Of a DNA stretch of 64,000 bases, positions 46,511-56,104 are shown one piece after another; the first letter of the stretch is position 1, and each line of letters begins with the position of its first letter. The notes beneath the pieces are model-generated. The model did not search any database, was not told the DNA's origin, and saw only the letters and a list, made by a program, of their open reading frames with translations. The stretch is from Heliorestis convoluta. Its GTDB lineage: Bacteria; Bacillota; Desulfitobacteriia; Heliobacteriales; Heliobacteriaceae. Both the position numbers and the translations under genes were made by a program. The stretch is taken from the NCBI RefSeq assembly GCF_009649955.1, contig NZ_CP045875.1:1779501-1843500 (forward strand). Reading direction: 5' to 3'.

Positions 46511-47422
46511 CTATGTCTTATCGATTTCTTGCATTACCGCAGAAAAGCCCGATACAACTTGAGCCATTTTTTCATAATCTAAGGTTTCAAGGGTATCTCT
46601 TAAAGTATGATAATGCGGGTTGCGGTAAAAGGCTGTATCGGTAATCATCACAGCCCGATAACCTTCTTCCCAAAATGACCAGTGATCGGATAAATCCATA
46701 TCCATCAATGGGCCATGAGGGATGATTTGACGATTGGTAATCATCGGTACAGTTGATTTCTGATTAAATGCAGCATCCATGCGCTCTAAATAAGCAATTT
46801 CATTGGAATTTCCGATTGCAGCAATGAAGTTGCTATCACTTGGGGCTATCGTGCTTAAGATACCATCCAAATCACCGAAGTGACTCCAGTTAGGCGGTTG
46901 ATCCGTATAATAGCCAATCATTTCAAAGATAATGGCTAGTTTAATCTTTTCATTCCGTTGGCGAGCCTTTTGAGCGTAAACAAAACTGCCCATATAAGGA
47001 GACTTAAAAAAGGGGGGCTCTTCATTGGTAAAAGCAATAAATTTAACAGTTTTCTGTAAAGGAACATTTTTCAACAGTCGTGCCAATTCGAGCATACCAG
47101 CGATACCGCTGGCATTATCATCTGCACCGGGGCTATCTCCACAGGAATCATAATGAGCTCCCACAATGACAACCTCATCGGGTGTGGCTATCCCTGGTTT
47201 TATGGCAATAATGTTGCGATAAGACAGCGGACTTCCTATGGGAGCATCCTTACGAGAGATTTCAAATTCCTGAATCTGAACCTCATATCCCATTGAAGCA
47301 AGTTCTTCATGAATATAATCAGCAGCCTGCTCTAATCCGTTGTAATAGCTGTAATTTCTTGGCCCGATCTCAGCGGCCAACTTTTCTACATGCTTTTTTA
47401 AGTTGAAACAAAGTGACTCCAT
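46511..47422 (-). CDS. M28-family zinc metallopeptidase
   Basis: A 303-residue co-catalytic zinc aminopeptidase-like protein without a signal peptide. Seen: VGAHYDSCGDSPGADDNASG (His and Asp metal ligands), AFTNEEPPFF (catalytic Glu and ligand Glu), EMIGYY (ligand Asp replaced or shifted) and a late His in NPHYHTLRDT. ATG 47422 has AGGAGG seven bases upstream; GTG 47425 is a less likely start. It lies 23 bases behind the phosphatase gene on the same strand. It is absent from the decayed duplicate of this operon near 49.3 kb. Confidence 0.88.
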   Translation of the reverse strand: MESLCFNLKKHVEKLAAEIGPRNYSYYNGLEQAADYIHEELASMGYEVQIQEFEISRKDAPIGSPLSYRNIIAIKPGIATPDEVVIVGAHYDSCGDSPGADDNASGIAGMLELARLLKNVPLQKTVKFIAFTNEEPPFFKSPYMGSFVYAQKARQRNEKIKLAIIFEMIGYYTDQPPNWSHFGDLDGILSTIAPSDSNFIAAIGNSNEIAYLERMDAAFNQKSTVPMITNRQIIPHGPLMDMDLSDHWSFWEEGYRAVMITDTAFYRNPHYHTLRDTLETLDYEKMAQVVSGFSAVMQEIDKT

Positions 47423-47444
47423 CACCGCACCTCCTAAATTTCAT

Positions 47445-47879
47445 TTACATATGGTTTTTGTTTTGATTAGAACCTTTTATCCACTGAATAATTGATTGGA
47501 ATCTACGATCTGGGCAAACAATGGATCGAATGCTTTTCAGTCTTCTATAGGCTTTTTCATAACCCATTTCTTCAGCCATGAGCCATAAGGCCAATGTTGC
47601 AGAACGAGATATTCCCATATGGCAGCTAATCAATATTTTCTTGTTTTGTCTTCTTGCAGTATCGATAATTAATTTGGCAATGGGGTATATTTTTTTAGCA
47701 GCTTTTTCATCACCATCTAAAAAAGGCATTCTAATTACGACTACATTTTCTGGAATTTTAATAAATAGATTATCAATGTCTTCATCTCGAAAATCGATCC
47801 AAATATCGACTCTATCAATTATGCTTTCTACTTCTTCTTCGCCACCTAAATATAACCAGGGGAAAATTTTCGTGGCCAT
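47445..47879 (-). CDS. Dual-specificity (DSP) protein phosphatase
   Basis: A 144-residue compact DSP. The catalytic loop is SCHMGISRSAT, a CX5R motif with Cys and Arg intact, and the general-acid Asp is likely in FLDGDEKAA. The N-terminus ATKIFPWLYLGGEEEVE is typical of small DSPs, and the C-terminus has the YRRLKSIRSIVCP helix. ATG 47879 has AGGAGG upstream; TTG 47885 is too near the site. First gene of an operon (phosphatase, peptidase, Cys-rich protein) driven by the palindromic promoter at 48003-48051. Confidence 0.87.
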   Translation of the reverse strand: MATKIFPWLYLGGEEEVESIIDRVDIWIDFRDEDIDNLFIKIPENVVVIRMPFLDGDEKAAKKIYPIAKLIIDTARRQNKKILISCHMGISRSATLALWLMAEEMGYEKAYRRLKSIRSIVCPDRRFQSIIQWIKGSNQNKNHM

Positions 47880-48002
47880 ATACAATCATCCTCCTATTCG
47901 TTTCATTAGAAATTTATAGAACAAAGGTTGTAGTTATTCAAGGTAACATGGCATTTTTAATACTTGACTTTATTCAATTTTCAAAGAACATCTTGCATAA
48001 CC

Positions 48003-48051
48003 ATTATATTACAGACAGAAAAAGAAAACATGTCACGGGGTGACATGTTTT
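48003..48051 (-). promoter_or_regulatory. Palindromic promoter A (phosphatase operon)
   Basis: Minus strand: AAAACATGTCAC, three bases, GTGACATGTTTT (a perfect 12-3-12 inverted repeat, 48025-48051), then TATAAT at 48003-48008. From the end of GTGACATGT to TATAAT is exactly 19 bases. There is no recognisable -35 box. The leader shares TTCTTTGA, AATTGAATAAA with promoter C. Confidence 0.8.
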
Positions 48052-48249
48052 GAAATAAGTATGTGGAGGGTTTAAAGAAGTCAGTCTTATGAAAAAGAAA
48101 GATATCTACTGAAAGAAGTTAATTTTGAGTTGTAATCAGCTCTCATAGCATAGTTTAAATTAAGAATGACCTTTATGCTAAGAACCATATGGGACCACTC
48201 TTATATACAGAACAACTAAAGAAGTGAAGTATTTTCATTAAATGTTTAC

Positions 48250-49014
48250 TTAGCGCATACGAGGTGGAGACATTATTTTATAAAGAAATATACCAATTAA
48301 AAAGTTATAGTTACTATTCCAAAGATCTGATACCTTTGGATCATTCCAACCATCTCTTCCTATTTCATATATAATATTTTTCAATAGAAGATTAAGTCTT
48401 AAACTACCAGTGCCAGGTAAAGAAAAAGGAGAGTCACTTTCGTTTCGTGAACTAATAATACCAAGTTCATATAAAAAATATAACAAATGAGCTCTATTAT
48501 AAATAGGTAGAAACTTCTTTGGATGGTAGAGATAAGCTATTTTACCTTTAAGTAAATACTTATTTGAAAGTAAATTATTTGAACTAAGTGCTCTTAATGT
48601 GTTACCATCGCAGACGTCAATTAGTTCAATGATGTCATTCCTTAATTTATTCCAAGCATCATCTAAAGAAGCAAAACGTTGATTATATATATATTTTTGC
48701 TGGTTTCTATTGTATACGACTGTAAAGTTTCTTGCATCAATAAAAAGACTTCTTGTGCTACCTAGTTTTTCCAATTCAAATACTACCCAATAAATAAACG
48801 AATTCCTTTCAAAATAAGCATATTGCTCAACAGTCATAGAACATAAAGATTCACGAGGAAACTTCCTGTAAAATTCTGCTTTTTTTCGTAAAATATCACG
48901 AAGTTCGTCCTGTTTACTTTGTACATTTATATATTCGAAAAGAAATTCTTCCATCTTATTTTTAAATTCAAGTCTTACATTCTCATCTAACTTTCTTTGT
49001 AATTCATTAATCAT
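48250..49014 (-). CDS. McrB-N-like domain protein, AT-rich, no ATPase domain
   Basis: A 254-residue hypothetical protein, clearly richer in A and T than its neighbours. The run FPRESLCSMTVEQYAYFERNSFIYWVVFELEKLGS and the later KGKIAYLYHPKKFLPIYN resemble the domain found N-terminal to the AAA module in McrB-type restriction proteins (from memory; unconfirmed). No Walker motifs exist, so it would be an orphan specificity-like part. ATG 49014 is preceded by GGGGCTGTTTTAGAGG. The context (between the two copies of the phosphatase block) suggests acquisition. Confidence 0.55.
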   Translation of the reverse strand: MINELQRKLDENVRLEFKNKMEEFLFEYINVQSKQDELRDILRKKAEFYRKFPRESLCSMTVEQYAYFERNSFIYWVVFELEKLGSTRSLFIDARNFTVVYNRNQQKYIYNQRFASLDDAWNKLRNDIIELIDVCDGNTLRALSSNNLLSNKYLLKGKIAYLYHPKKFLPIYNRAHLLYFLYELGIISSRNESDSPFSLPGTGSLRLNLLLKNIIYEIGRDGWNDPKVSDLWNSNYNFLIGIFLYKIMSPPRMR

Positions 49015-49237
49015 GACCTCTAAAACAGCCCCTTTCCTTCACTTTAATACAATTTTTTAAACACCTAGTCCGAATTTATCAACAGAAATAAAGGATCAAT
49101 CAAAAAGGAAGAAATTTGGAAGCATCAGCCTGCGTACCCGTGAAGTAGGTACCTAGGTTAATTGGGGGGGGCAAGCGCAGGTGGCAAAAAATTACTATAG
49201 ACGAATTCTATTATGATTAAGGAAGCCTTTACTGTGG

Positions 49238-49306
49238 TTATAAGACAACTGTCATATGTTCGCATGTTAAGCAATCAACTGAGAGTGGATAATCGCAGAT
49301 AGCACA
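49238..49306 (-). pseudogene. Relic of the Cys-rich small-protein gene
   Basis: Translates to CAICDYPLSVDCLTCEHMTV, then a stop at 49238-49240. This matches residues 6-25 of the 59-residue protein at 46192-46371 with two differences. The start codon and ribosome site are missing, as is the last half. Confidence 0.75.
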
Positions 49307-49311
49307 TTTTT

Positions 49312-49343
49312 AAGACTGACTTGTGAGAGGTCAGTCTTTTTTT
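49312..49343 (+). terminator. Second copy of the AAGACTGAC hairpin
   Basis: AAGACTGAC pairs with GTCAGTCTT and seven T follow. It corresponds to the hairpin at 46458-46488 and is part of the duplicated block. Confidence 0.65.
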
Positions 49344-49376
49344 AGTGCGCCTGACATGCATTGTCTATATCATCTG

Positions 49377-49573
49377 TTTTGATTAGAAGCTATTATAGAT
49401 TGAATAATTGATCGAAATCTACGATCTGGGCAAACAATGGAACGTATGCTTTTCAGTTTTTCATAGGCTTTTTCATAACCTATTTCTTCGCCATAAGCCA
49501 TAAGGCCAATGTTGCTGAGCGAGCTATTTTCCATATGACAGCTTATTAATATTTTTTCATGTTGCCTTCTTGC
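49377..49573 (-). pseudogene. Relic of the DSP phosphatase gene (C-terminal third)
   Basis: Frame reads ARRQHEKILISCHM and continues to YEKLKSIRSIVCPDRRF and SNQNR, parallel to the intact phosphatase. The catalytic CX5R loop is broken (CHMENSSLS, no Arg), and the N-terminal two thirds are gone. Nucleotide similarity stops at about 49573, inside the 3' end of the helicase gene. Confidence 0.78.
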
Positions 49574-52500
49574 TTCAATTCTTCCTCCGTAAAGCATATC
49601 ATCGCTCCAACGATAGGCATATGAATCCATGCTTCATAGACGGAACAACCTGTTGCTTTATAAAGAGCCTCGGCGTAAATCCGAAGTTGTGGTAGATGCT
49701 GTATACCGTGGGATAACCATTTTGATTCTTTGCCTGGAAAGGTTTTATGATCTATAATCACCCATCCCTTGGGTGTACGAAGTAACAAATCAACCCATCC
49801 TGTTGCCTTTTGCAAACCTTGGCGCAAATGAACAGGGTATTCACGATGTCTTTCGAGAATTTCTGGGTAATGCTGCGACAGGAAATGTTCTAGCTGGTCG
49901 GTAGCTTGTATTAATGAATCTTCTGACAGCCCATAGATTTCATATCTTTGTAGAAGTGCTTGAGCCATTGCCTGTCTCTCGGTCTTCGATTTTGCGGGAT
50001 TATCTGCAGCTAAAAATGCATGAACCATTTCACCGAGAACTGCCATGTCTGGTTTACCTGATAGTGGGAGGCGATTATCCATGCTATGTATTTTAGATAA
50101 GTTTATGTCGATATTTTTTTGTGCTTGGGGGCCGCTCTCGCTATCATTCAGATTTGGATCAAATTTTTGTTCACTGGGATTAAAACGTGCAGGTAATAAT
50201 ACTCTACTTTCTTCTCTTTTTCCTACATAAAATACTTCTGTCTCTACCGTGGATGCTACAGCTTCTTCTGATGGTACAATAGATAAAAGTCGTACTTTAC
50301 AAGGAAAGGATTTGTCATTCACTTGAATTATCCCATCAGCACCTTCTAGAGCAGATGGATCCTCATCTTCATGGACAATAGCGATTTTTTCAATTACTTC
50401 TTGTCCGTCCTTGGCGGTTAATTCTTTAAGCCAATAAGCTTTGGAGAAATCACGGGTTGCCAATACAAGGTAATCTCGTGCCCGCGTCATACCAACATAG
50501 AGTATTCGTTGGTTTTCATCGAGAAGCAACTGTTTTTTTCTTAGTAGTTCAGGTGCCTTTTCTACATGCCCGTCTAGTGCAACGTTTGTAGATTGTTTAC
50601 TGTACGGCCAAGGCCAATAATAAAGACATCGACCATTAAGAGGAGCATCTATCTTATAAGGCATTCTACTAACTGCTGTTACTTGATTAAATACCGGTGG
50701 CGGACCTTGCCTTTGTGACGATCTCTCTAATGAATTCAAAATAACAAAAGACCATTCCAATCCTTTCGCTTTATGATAAGTTAAGACACGAATTGCTTTG
50801 TGATCAGTTGATTCTCCCATGCGGTTTAAATCTTTGTTCGTTTTTACATTTTGAAGATACATAAGAAAGCCAATCGTTGTTGCAGCTGTACCATTGGTTT
50901 CTGAAACTTCTTCATATTGTAAAGCTAAAGAACGGAGTGCATCCAAGTTTGCTAAGCGTTGATCACTTTGACCCCATCGCAATGAAACTTCATCAACTTT
51001 TGCAATTACGATAGCTAAGTCTAAAACTTCTGATGGGCTCATTTGTGCAATTTTTTCTCGAGCTATATACAATTCTTGGACAATAGGCTCATTACCTGTA
51101 ATAGCTACTTGTTTTTCTCTTGGAATCCAATTGGATAACCAGGCTCCTTCTCTCCAATGATCTGATGAAAAATGTATGATTTCAGTGAGAGCCAGGGTGT
51201 CATTTTTGTCAACCAAATAGCGCATAGATGCAATTGCATACACAACTTCTGGCGTAGACAACAAGCCACTTTCTCCGACGGTCGCTGAAATACCTATTTT
51301 GGAAAGAGCTTCAGCTACTATCGAACAGTCCTCATTCGATCTACAGAGAATGGCTATATCGCCTGGTTGCAGTGAACGAAGTTGGCGAGTTTTTTTATCT
51401 TCAATTAAGTATTTTTCTTTTTGATGTAGGACATTTTGCACGCCTATAGCTAAGAAAGCCGCATCTTTTTCTTTACTGCCTCTAGTTTTGCCTGGGTATT
51501 GGTAAGACCATGTTTCTATGGAAACTCTTTGCTTCTCATTGTCAACACGCTTTGGATCTAATTTGATTTTATCTTCTGATATCCCTTTCGCTTTAAAAAC
51601 AGGAACAAAGAGGGCATTTACAAACTGGACAAGAGATTCCCTCGAACGATAGGAAGCATCTAGTACTTCTATATTCACATCTTCAATACTGTCCATAGCT
51701 TTTTTCATCAGTTCTGGGTCAGTCCCTCGAAAACCATATACGGCTTGTTTAACATCTCCAACCCAAGTGGCTTTCTTTGCAATTTCAAGAAGTTGCATAT
51801 TCAGAGCAATTTGTAGCGGACTAGAGTCTTGGAATTCATCGACAAAGACTTCAGAAATTCTATCTTGTAATACTTCTAGATTATCTTTGTTTTTCAGTAA
51901 AGTAAGAGCCAATGATTCTTGATCAGTAAAGTCAATCCATCCACGTTTGCTTTTTTCGTTGGAATATATCTCCATTGCTTCTGCTGCGCAATGAAATAAA
52001 GCAAAGATACATTCTTTCATATCTTGATGCAATCTCGGATGACGATCATGAAGGGAAGCTGCTGCAACAATCGGTGATATAGCATCTCGACTTCTTGCCC
52101 CAGGACTTAATTTGCTTAATTTAGCCCAATTATACCAAGATAAGGATTCATAGCGACTCCATTCTCTCAGCGTTTTATCAATTGTATCAATGACCTCTTC
52201 AGTAGCCTTAGTTGTATCTCCTTCAGGAAGCTTGGGTCTGACCATTCTCAAAGCCGAACGTAATCTTTCATCCATTTGCTCAGGACTTTCTGATGCACTT
52301 GGCAGCCAAGGAGTCATAATGCTCCAGGAGTAATCGGCGCATTTTTTTACATCTCTTGGATCTAATCCATTTTGACGGGCCAGTTCAATGATTCGTAATA
52401 TTTTTTGACGCCAATCGTCTTGACCAAGTCGAAAGAATACCTGCTTGTAATCATGGTAGTATCTATCGATTACTTCAGCAGCAATGTTGTTAAATAATGT

Positions 52501-52824
52501 AGAAGACTCTGTTTCTGCCAATACCTTTTGCACCGGTGATAAGCCCATCTCTAGTGCAAACTCGCGCAACAGTCGTCCAAATACGCTGTTCATCGTTCCA
52601 ACGTAACCATCTAAAATCCTTGTAGCTGACTTGTTGTCTCCTGATTCTAGAAGCTTAAGGCGAACCCTTTCAATCAACTCATCGGCTGCCTTGGTTGTAA
52701 AAGTAGTTGCCACAATATTTTCTGGAGGGATACCACTTTGAATCGCTTGTAATATCTCGTCAGACAACCGAGAAGTTTTTCCTGCGCCTGCTCCAGCACT
52801 TAATATTTTCAGCTTTTCACTCAT
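49546..52824 (-). CDS. AddA-like helicase/nuclease
   Basis: A 1092-residue UvrD-type helicase with a C-terminal PD-(D/E)XK nuclease, likely the motor of a double-strand-break resection complex. Seen: Walker A SAGAGAGKTS near the N-terminus, FVDEFQDSSPLQIAL (motif II), VLTYHKAKGLEWSFVIL, LYVGMTRARDYL (motif VI), and GWVDLLLRTPKGWVIIDHKT (nuclease Asp and D-x-K). ATG 52824 has AGGAGG eight bases upstream; a longer frame starts inside the preceding gene. The last nine or so codons lie in phosphatase-derived DNA. Confidence 0.88.
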   Translation of the reverse strand: MSEKLKILSAGAGAGKTSRLSDEILQAIQSGIPPENIVATTFTTKAADELIERVRLKLLESGDNKSATRILDGYVGTMNSVFGRLLREFALEMGLSPVQKVLAETESSTLFNNIAAEVIDRYYHDYKQVFFRLGQDDWRQKILRIIELARQNGLDPRDVKKCADYSWSIMTPWLPSASESPEQMDERLRSALRMVRPKLPEGDTTKATEEVIDTIDKTLREWSRYESLSWYNWAKLSKLSPGARSRDAISPIVAAASLHDRHPRLHQDMKECIFALFHCAAEAMEIYSNEKSKRGWIDFTDQESLALTLLKNKDNLEVLQDRISEVFVDEFQDSSPLQIALNMQLLEIAKKATWVGDVKQAVYGFRGTDPELMKKAMDSIEDVNIEVLDASYRSRESLVQFVNALFVPVFKAKGISEDKIKLDPKRVDNEKQRVSIETWSYQYPGKTRGSKEKDAAFLAIGVQNVLHQKEKYLIEDKKTRQLRSLQPGDIAILCRSNEDCSIVAEALSKIGISATVGESGLLSTPEVVYAIASMRYLVDKNDTLALTEIIHFSSDHWREGAWLSNWIPREKQVAITGNEPIVQELYIAREKIAQMSPSEVLDLAIVIAKVDEVSLRWGQSDQRLANLDALRSLALQYEEVSETNGTAATTIGFLMYLQNVKTNKDLNRMGESTDHKAIRVLTYHKAKGLEWSFVILNSLERSSQRQGPPPVFNQVTAVSRMPYKIDAPLNGRCLYYWPWPYSKQSTNVALDGHVEKAPELLRKKQLLLDENQRILYVGMTRARDYLVLATRDFSKAYWLKELTAKDGQEVIEKIAIVHEDEDPSALEGADGIIQVNDKSFPCKVRLLSIVPSEEAVASTVETEVFYVGKREESRVLLPARFNPSEQKFDPNLNDSESGPQAQKNIDINLSKIHSMDNRLPLSGKPDMAVLGEMVHAFLAADNPAKSKTERQAMAQALLQRYEIYGLSEDSLIQATDQLEHFLSQHYPEILERHREYPVHLRQGLQKATGWVDLLLRTPKGWVIIDHKTFPGKESKWLSHGIQHLPQLRIYAEALYKATGCSVYEAWIHMPIVGAMICFTEEELKQEGNMKKY

Positions 52825-54176
52825 TGGTCCAACCTCCTTGAGCCACAAAGATTTTGATAGTCGCAATAATCACAGGATGGTTCTATAAGGGGTGTAAAGG
52901 TGTTGTCATGTTCCGCAGTTGTTGCTATTCCTGAAGCAATTACAGTTCCTTGTGAAAGTTGGGACCAAACGTCATTTACTGATTTACGTATTGTCATAAT
53001 GGAATCAAGCAATGAAGGGCCATCAACATGGTAGTCGGAGGGGATATCCTCATGAGGTCGAGAGAAAAATTCACCACCCCGTAACATAAAATAAGCTACA
53101 GGTAGTTCTTCTGTCTCTTTATCAGATAAAAGCCAATGATAGAGAGACAATTGGACAGAGAGCTTGGACAAACGTTCTTTGTACTTTTTTGGTTTTCCTG
53201 ACCATTTTGCGTCAATCAGTATTTTCTTACCTGTTGCCGTTTCTCCAATAAGATCGAGAGTGCCTTTAAATTGGACTGTTTCAGACCACTTTTTTTGTAG
53301 ACTGATTTCCGTATTATGAATTCGAATACCTGCGTTACGTAAAAGGGCAAAAAACTGTGCCATTGAATTTTGCAAGTGAAAACGCATATCGTTTCTTTTT
53401 ATACCATTGTGTAACTCTAATAAGGGTGCTGCTAACAAGGGAGACCATTCATCAAAGAGTTCTCCTGTGCGTTTGCTTACTTCATCTTCTTTCCAAGTCG
53501 ATTTTTCCGTAATCAATATTTCTAAAATTTTATGACCGATTTTTCCGAGAATAAGAGACTCATGTGGTATAGAAAGTGCATTTCCTGCTCTTACTTTTGC
53601 TACATAACGAAGGGTCCAACTCAATGGACAAGATACTAAACGTTCAAAACTCGTAGCTGATTCTACTTCCTGAGGTAATACTGAATTTGCTGAAATTTCC
53701 CAATTTCGAATCGGAGCGGGGATATTACGACCCGTTAATACTTCTCTTGAAAAAGATATTTCACCAAGAGTAAAATTTTGATTTTTACGTAATTCTGATG
53801 CCGTGATTGTAAATTTGCTTTCCAAAGAATGATCCTTTGCCATGGCGTGACGAATTTCATCCCAAAAAGGGTGTATTGGAATTTCTTTTCCTTTCACTTT
53901 GGCAGGCACAAAGAGAATTAATCTTCTGTTGGCAAATTTTGCAGCACGGTGCCAAGAAGCAGCTTCTCTCTGGCGCACTACATGCTCATCGATAAGGAAA
54001 AGGCCTTGCTGGTGAAGCCACGAGCGCTCTTTCGATGTCCAAGTCCTAATAGGGGGTCCGGACATGTTTTTATGAAAGCCCCACCAGAGAATGGTATCTG
54101 CTTTGCCCCAGATTTGGCCTGGATGATGAACCATTTGCCATGAAGAAGCTTCTTGAAACGTAATCTGATAACCTAG
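52821..54176 (-). pseudogene. AddB-like nuclease, C-terminal part (downstream of a frameshift)
   Basis: The frame encodes about 450 residues, opening LGYQITFQEASSWQMVHHPG and continuing through PD-(D/E)XK residues FKGTLDLIGETATGKKILIDAKW. The iron-sulphur cysteines of AddB-type nucleases are visible: one in SFERLVSCPLSWTLRY and three in CDYCDYQNLC near the end. An ATG at 54134 gives 437 residues, but it has no ribosome site. The N-terminal part lies in another frame (54070-55530). It overlaps the AddA-like start by four bases. Confidence 0.75.
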
Positions 54177-55530
54177 ACCCTTCTCCCATAACAGAGTCCA
54201 ATATTCTTGTCACTTGTAAACGAGAAACAGAGTTTTCGCCGAGTGTTTTAACGCCTTCTATGACTTCTTTTGCATACTCCATGACATGGTGATAGATAGA
54301 TTCATTGGTGAAAAGGCTCTGGTTCATGGCCCATTGACTGACTTTCTGACATATCTGGATTAATTTTTCAAGTGGAATTCCTTCGTGCACGTCGTAATAA
54401 TCATGATTTATCCATAAAGTAAGCTTCTCGTCTAAACTTTTACGGCGCTTTTGGATCTCAGATGGCTCAAGTTCCTGCGAAAGCCATAGCTCTTCATATT
54501 CCTTTGTACCGTCCTCAAGGGCTTGCACCCATTGCGGACCGCCAATACCAGGTGTATCTGCTAAGACTCTCGCTAATTTATATCGAATGCGCCCAGGGAC
54601 TGGTGAAGATGGAATCGTTAATAATTCCATCACTCTTTCAATTCGTAGGGGCTTCCAATAGGTATCAATGGTAAGGGGTAAGACTTGAAGAACTGATCGC
54701 CATTTGGACAATCCATCGACACCAGGAGCTGGAAGACCGCGACGATGTAGATATTCGTCAAGGAATAAAGAACCATTCCCTTTGATTAGAATAGTTTTTT
54801 CTGAGCCTTTTTCTTGCAACCAGCTTGTTAAAAAGTCTGCTCCATCCCATTCCTGTTCGGACCGTATTAGAAGTAAGCTACCATCGCCACGAGCCTCTCC
54901 AGTAGGGGCTTCGCCCGCTAAAATTTTTTGAAGAAGGGATAAGTCTGAAAGTGGCTTTTCTTCTTCTTTTTCCTTAAGAACATCTTCTTTTAGGACTTTT
55001 ACACCAAGGCGTTTTACCTCATTTATCAAACTGATAGACCAAGGATCCCATAAAGTTTCGTCTTTATCTACAATTGTAATCCTATCAATCGGCAAGTGGT
55101 CTTCTTTTTGTAATGTAGCTAGCAATGCGCGGACTCTATCTGGAAAACCCTTTTTGCCATCCTTATTGGCACGTTCTAACTGAGCTAGAGTATCAATCCA
55201 TATACCTCCACCTACATGGATCGTGGGATCCCAACCTGCCAAGACCAACTCATCACGACGGCGTAACAATTCTTTTGCTGTATTCCATGAATCTGTTTCA
55301 AAAGACTTAGAAAAGGGCATATTGCCTGTATCGTGCTGGCGTATCAACGCCTGCCATTCTGCAATTCGTAGATTTTCTGATACTTTCGGTGAAGTTAGAC
55401 CTAACTGCGTTTCTAATACCCCAATGAAGCCTTTAAAACCTGTTACGAATGTACCTACTGATGCGTCTCTATAACCCAGTGCATCAGGGTAAGCGACAGA
55501 ATCTAGCCAATGACCAAGGATTATATGCAA
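54070..55530 (-). pseudogene. AddB-like protein, N-terminal part (upstream of a frameshift)
   Basis: Start TTG 55530, with GGAGGG seven bases upstream. The 486-residue frame begins MHIILGHWLDSV and covers the inactive helicase-like region of an AddB-type subunit (LLQKILAGEAPTGEAR, DFLTSWLQEK, GLPAPGVDGLSKW). Homologous sequence continues in the +1 frame after MGEG. Removing one base at 54177 would give MGEGLGYQITFQEASSW, a smooth join. No Walker A motif is seen, unlike Bacillus AddB. The break may be a true mutation, a sequencing error or, less likely, recoding. Confidence 0.75.
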
Positions 55531-55775
55531 TCGCGTGCCCTCCTTTTTTGATGATATGACTGCTATACGTACAATTACTAAGGTGTTGTGGTTGTTGTTT
55601 TATTGTAAATCATTGATGACAAATAACTTCTATGAAAAAATATTTAATCCTTCTAATGGATGGATTATTATGGCTAAATCTGAGAACTCGATGACTGATG
55701 AAACATTCACATTGGGGAAGTGTTGGACCATGGTAAATATTATTTACGCTTTGTTATAATAGTGCAAAAGATCAA

Positions 55776-55809
55776 AATGAGCACAAGTCTACATAGACTT
55801 GTGCTCATT
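55776..55809 (-). terminator. Terminator of the 69-residue Cys-rich gene
   Basis: A 15-bp perfect stem, AATGAGCACAAGTCT with AGACTTGTGCTCATT, a four-base loop and a short T run on the minus strand, 13 bases after the gene's stop. Confidence 0.85.
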
Positions 55810-55822
55810 TACGAATCTTGTA

Positions 55823-56032
55823 TTACCATTCATCAGAGCGGAAAACTTCCCAAGCGGAACAACTACTTCCTCCAGCCATCATATTTCCACGAAAACTGTT
55901 CCTAGGCCCATTGCATCGTCCTTGTTCGTCTGCTTCAACAGTAAAATGACTGGCCGAAAAGTCGATTTCTCTTTGGCCTGACCAATAACGACAAGAAGCA
56001 CAAACTTGTTGGTTTTTTCCCCAAGTAACCAT
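55823..56032 (-). CDS. Small Cys-rich protein, 69 residues
   Basis: Four cysteines at 11, 14, 40 and 58 in a CASCRYWSGQRE, RCNGP, SSCSAWEVF pattern suggest a small zinc-finger or metal-binding protein; function unknown. ATG 56032 has GAGAGGGGT eight bases upstream. It has its own terminator (55776-55809) and its own promoter at 56105-56150, which belongs to the shared palindromic class. This strongly supports it as a real gene despite its size. Confidence 0.78.
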   Translation of the reverse strand: MVTWGKNQQVCASCRYWSGQREIDFSASHFTVEADEQGRCNGPRNSFRGNMMAGGSSCSAWEVFRSDEW

Positions 56033-56104
56033 ATGCGCTTACCCCTCTCTTCTTTAAGAAATGATTTTTCATGAAATCTTCTAACTAAAAAAGGAACCAT
56101 CATT

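Noticed and set aside
47578-47919. 113-codon plus-strand frame opposite the phosphatase
   Set aside because: Antisense to a gene with an intact catalytic motif; low-complexity hydrophobic product.
47966-47990. rRNA-leader-like TTCTTTGAAAATTGAATAAA in promoters A and C
   Set aside because: It resembles rRNA spacer motifs but no rRNA gene is near; more likely it is simply shared leader sequence of duplicated promoters.
55535-55759. 74-codon plus-strand frame between the AddB-like gene and the Cys-rich gene
   Set aside because: No ribosome site, odd composition, and the region is the upstream zone of the minus-strand gene starting at 55530.
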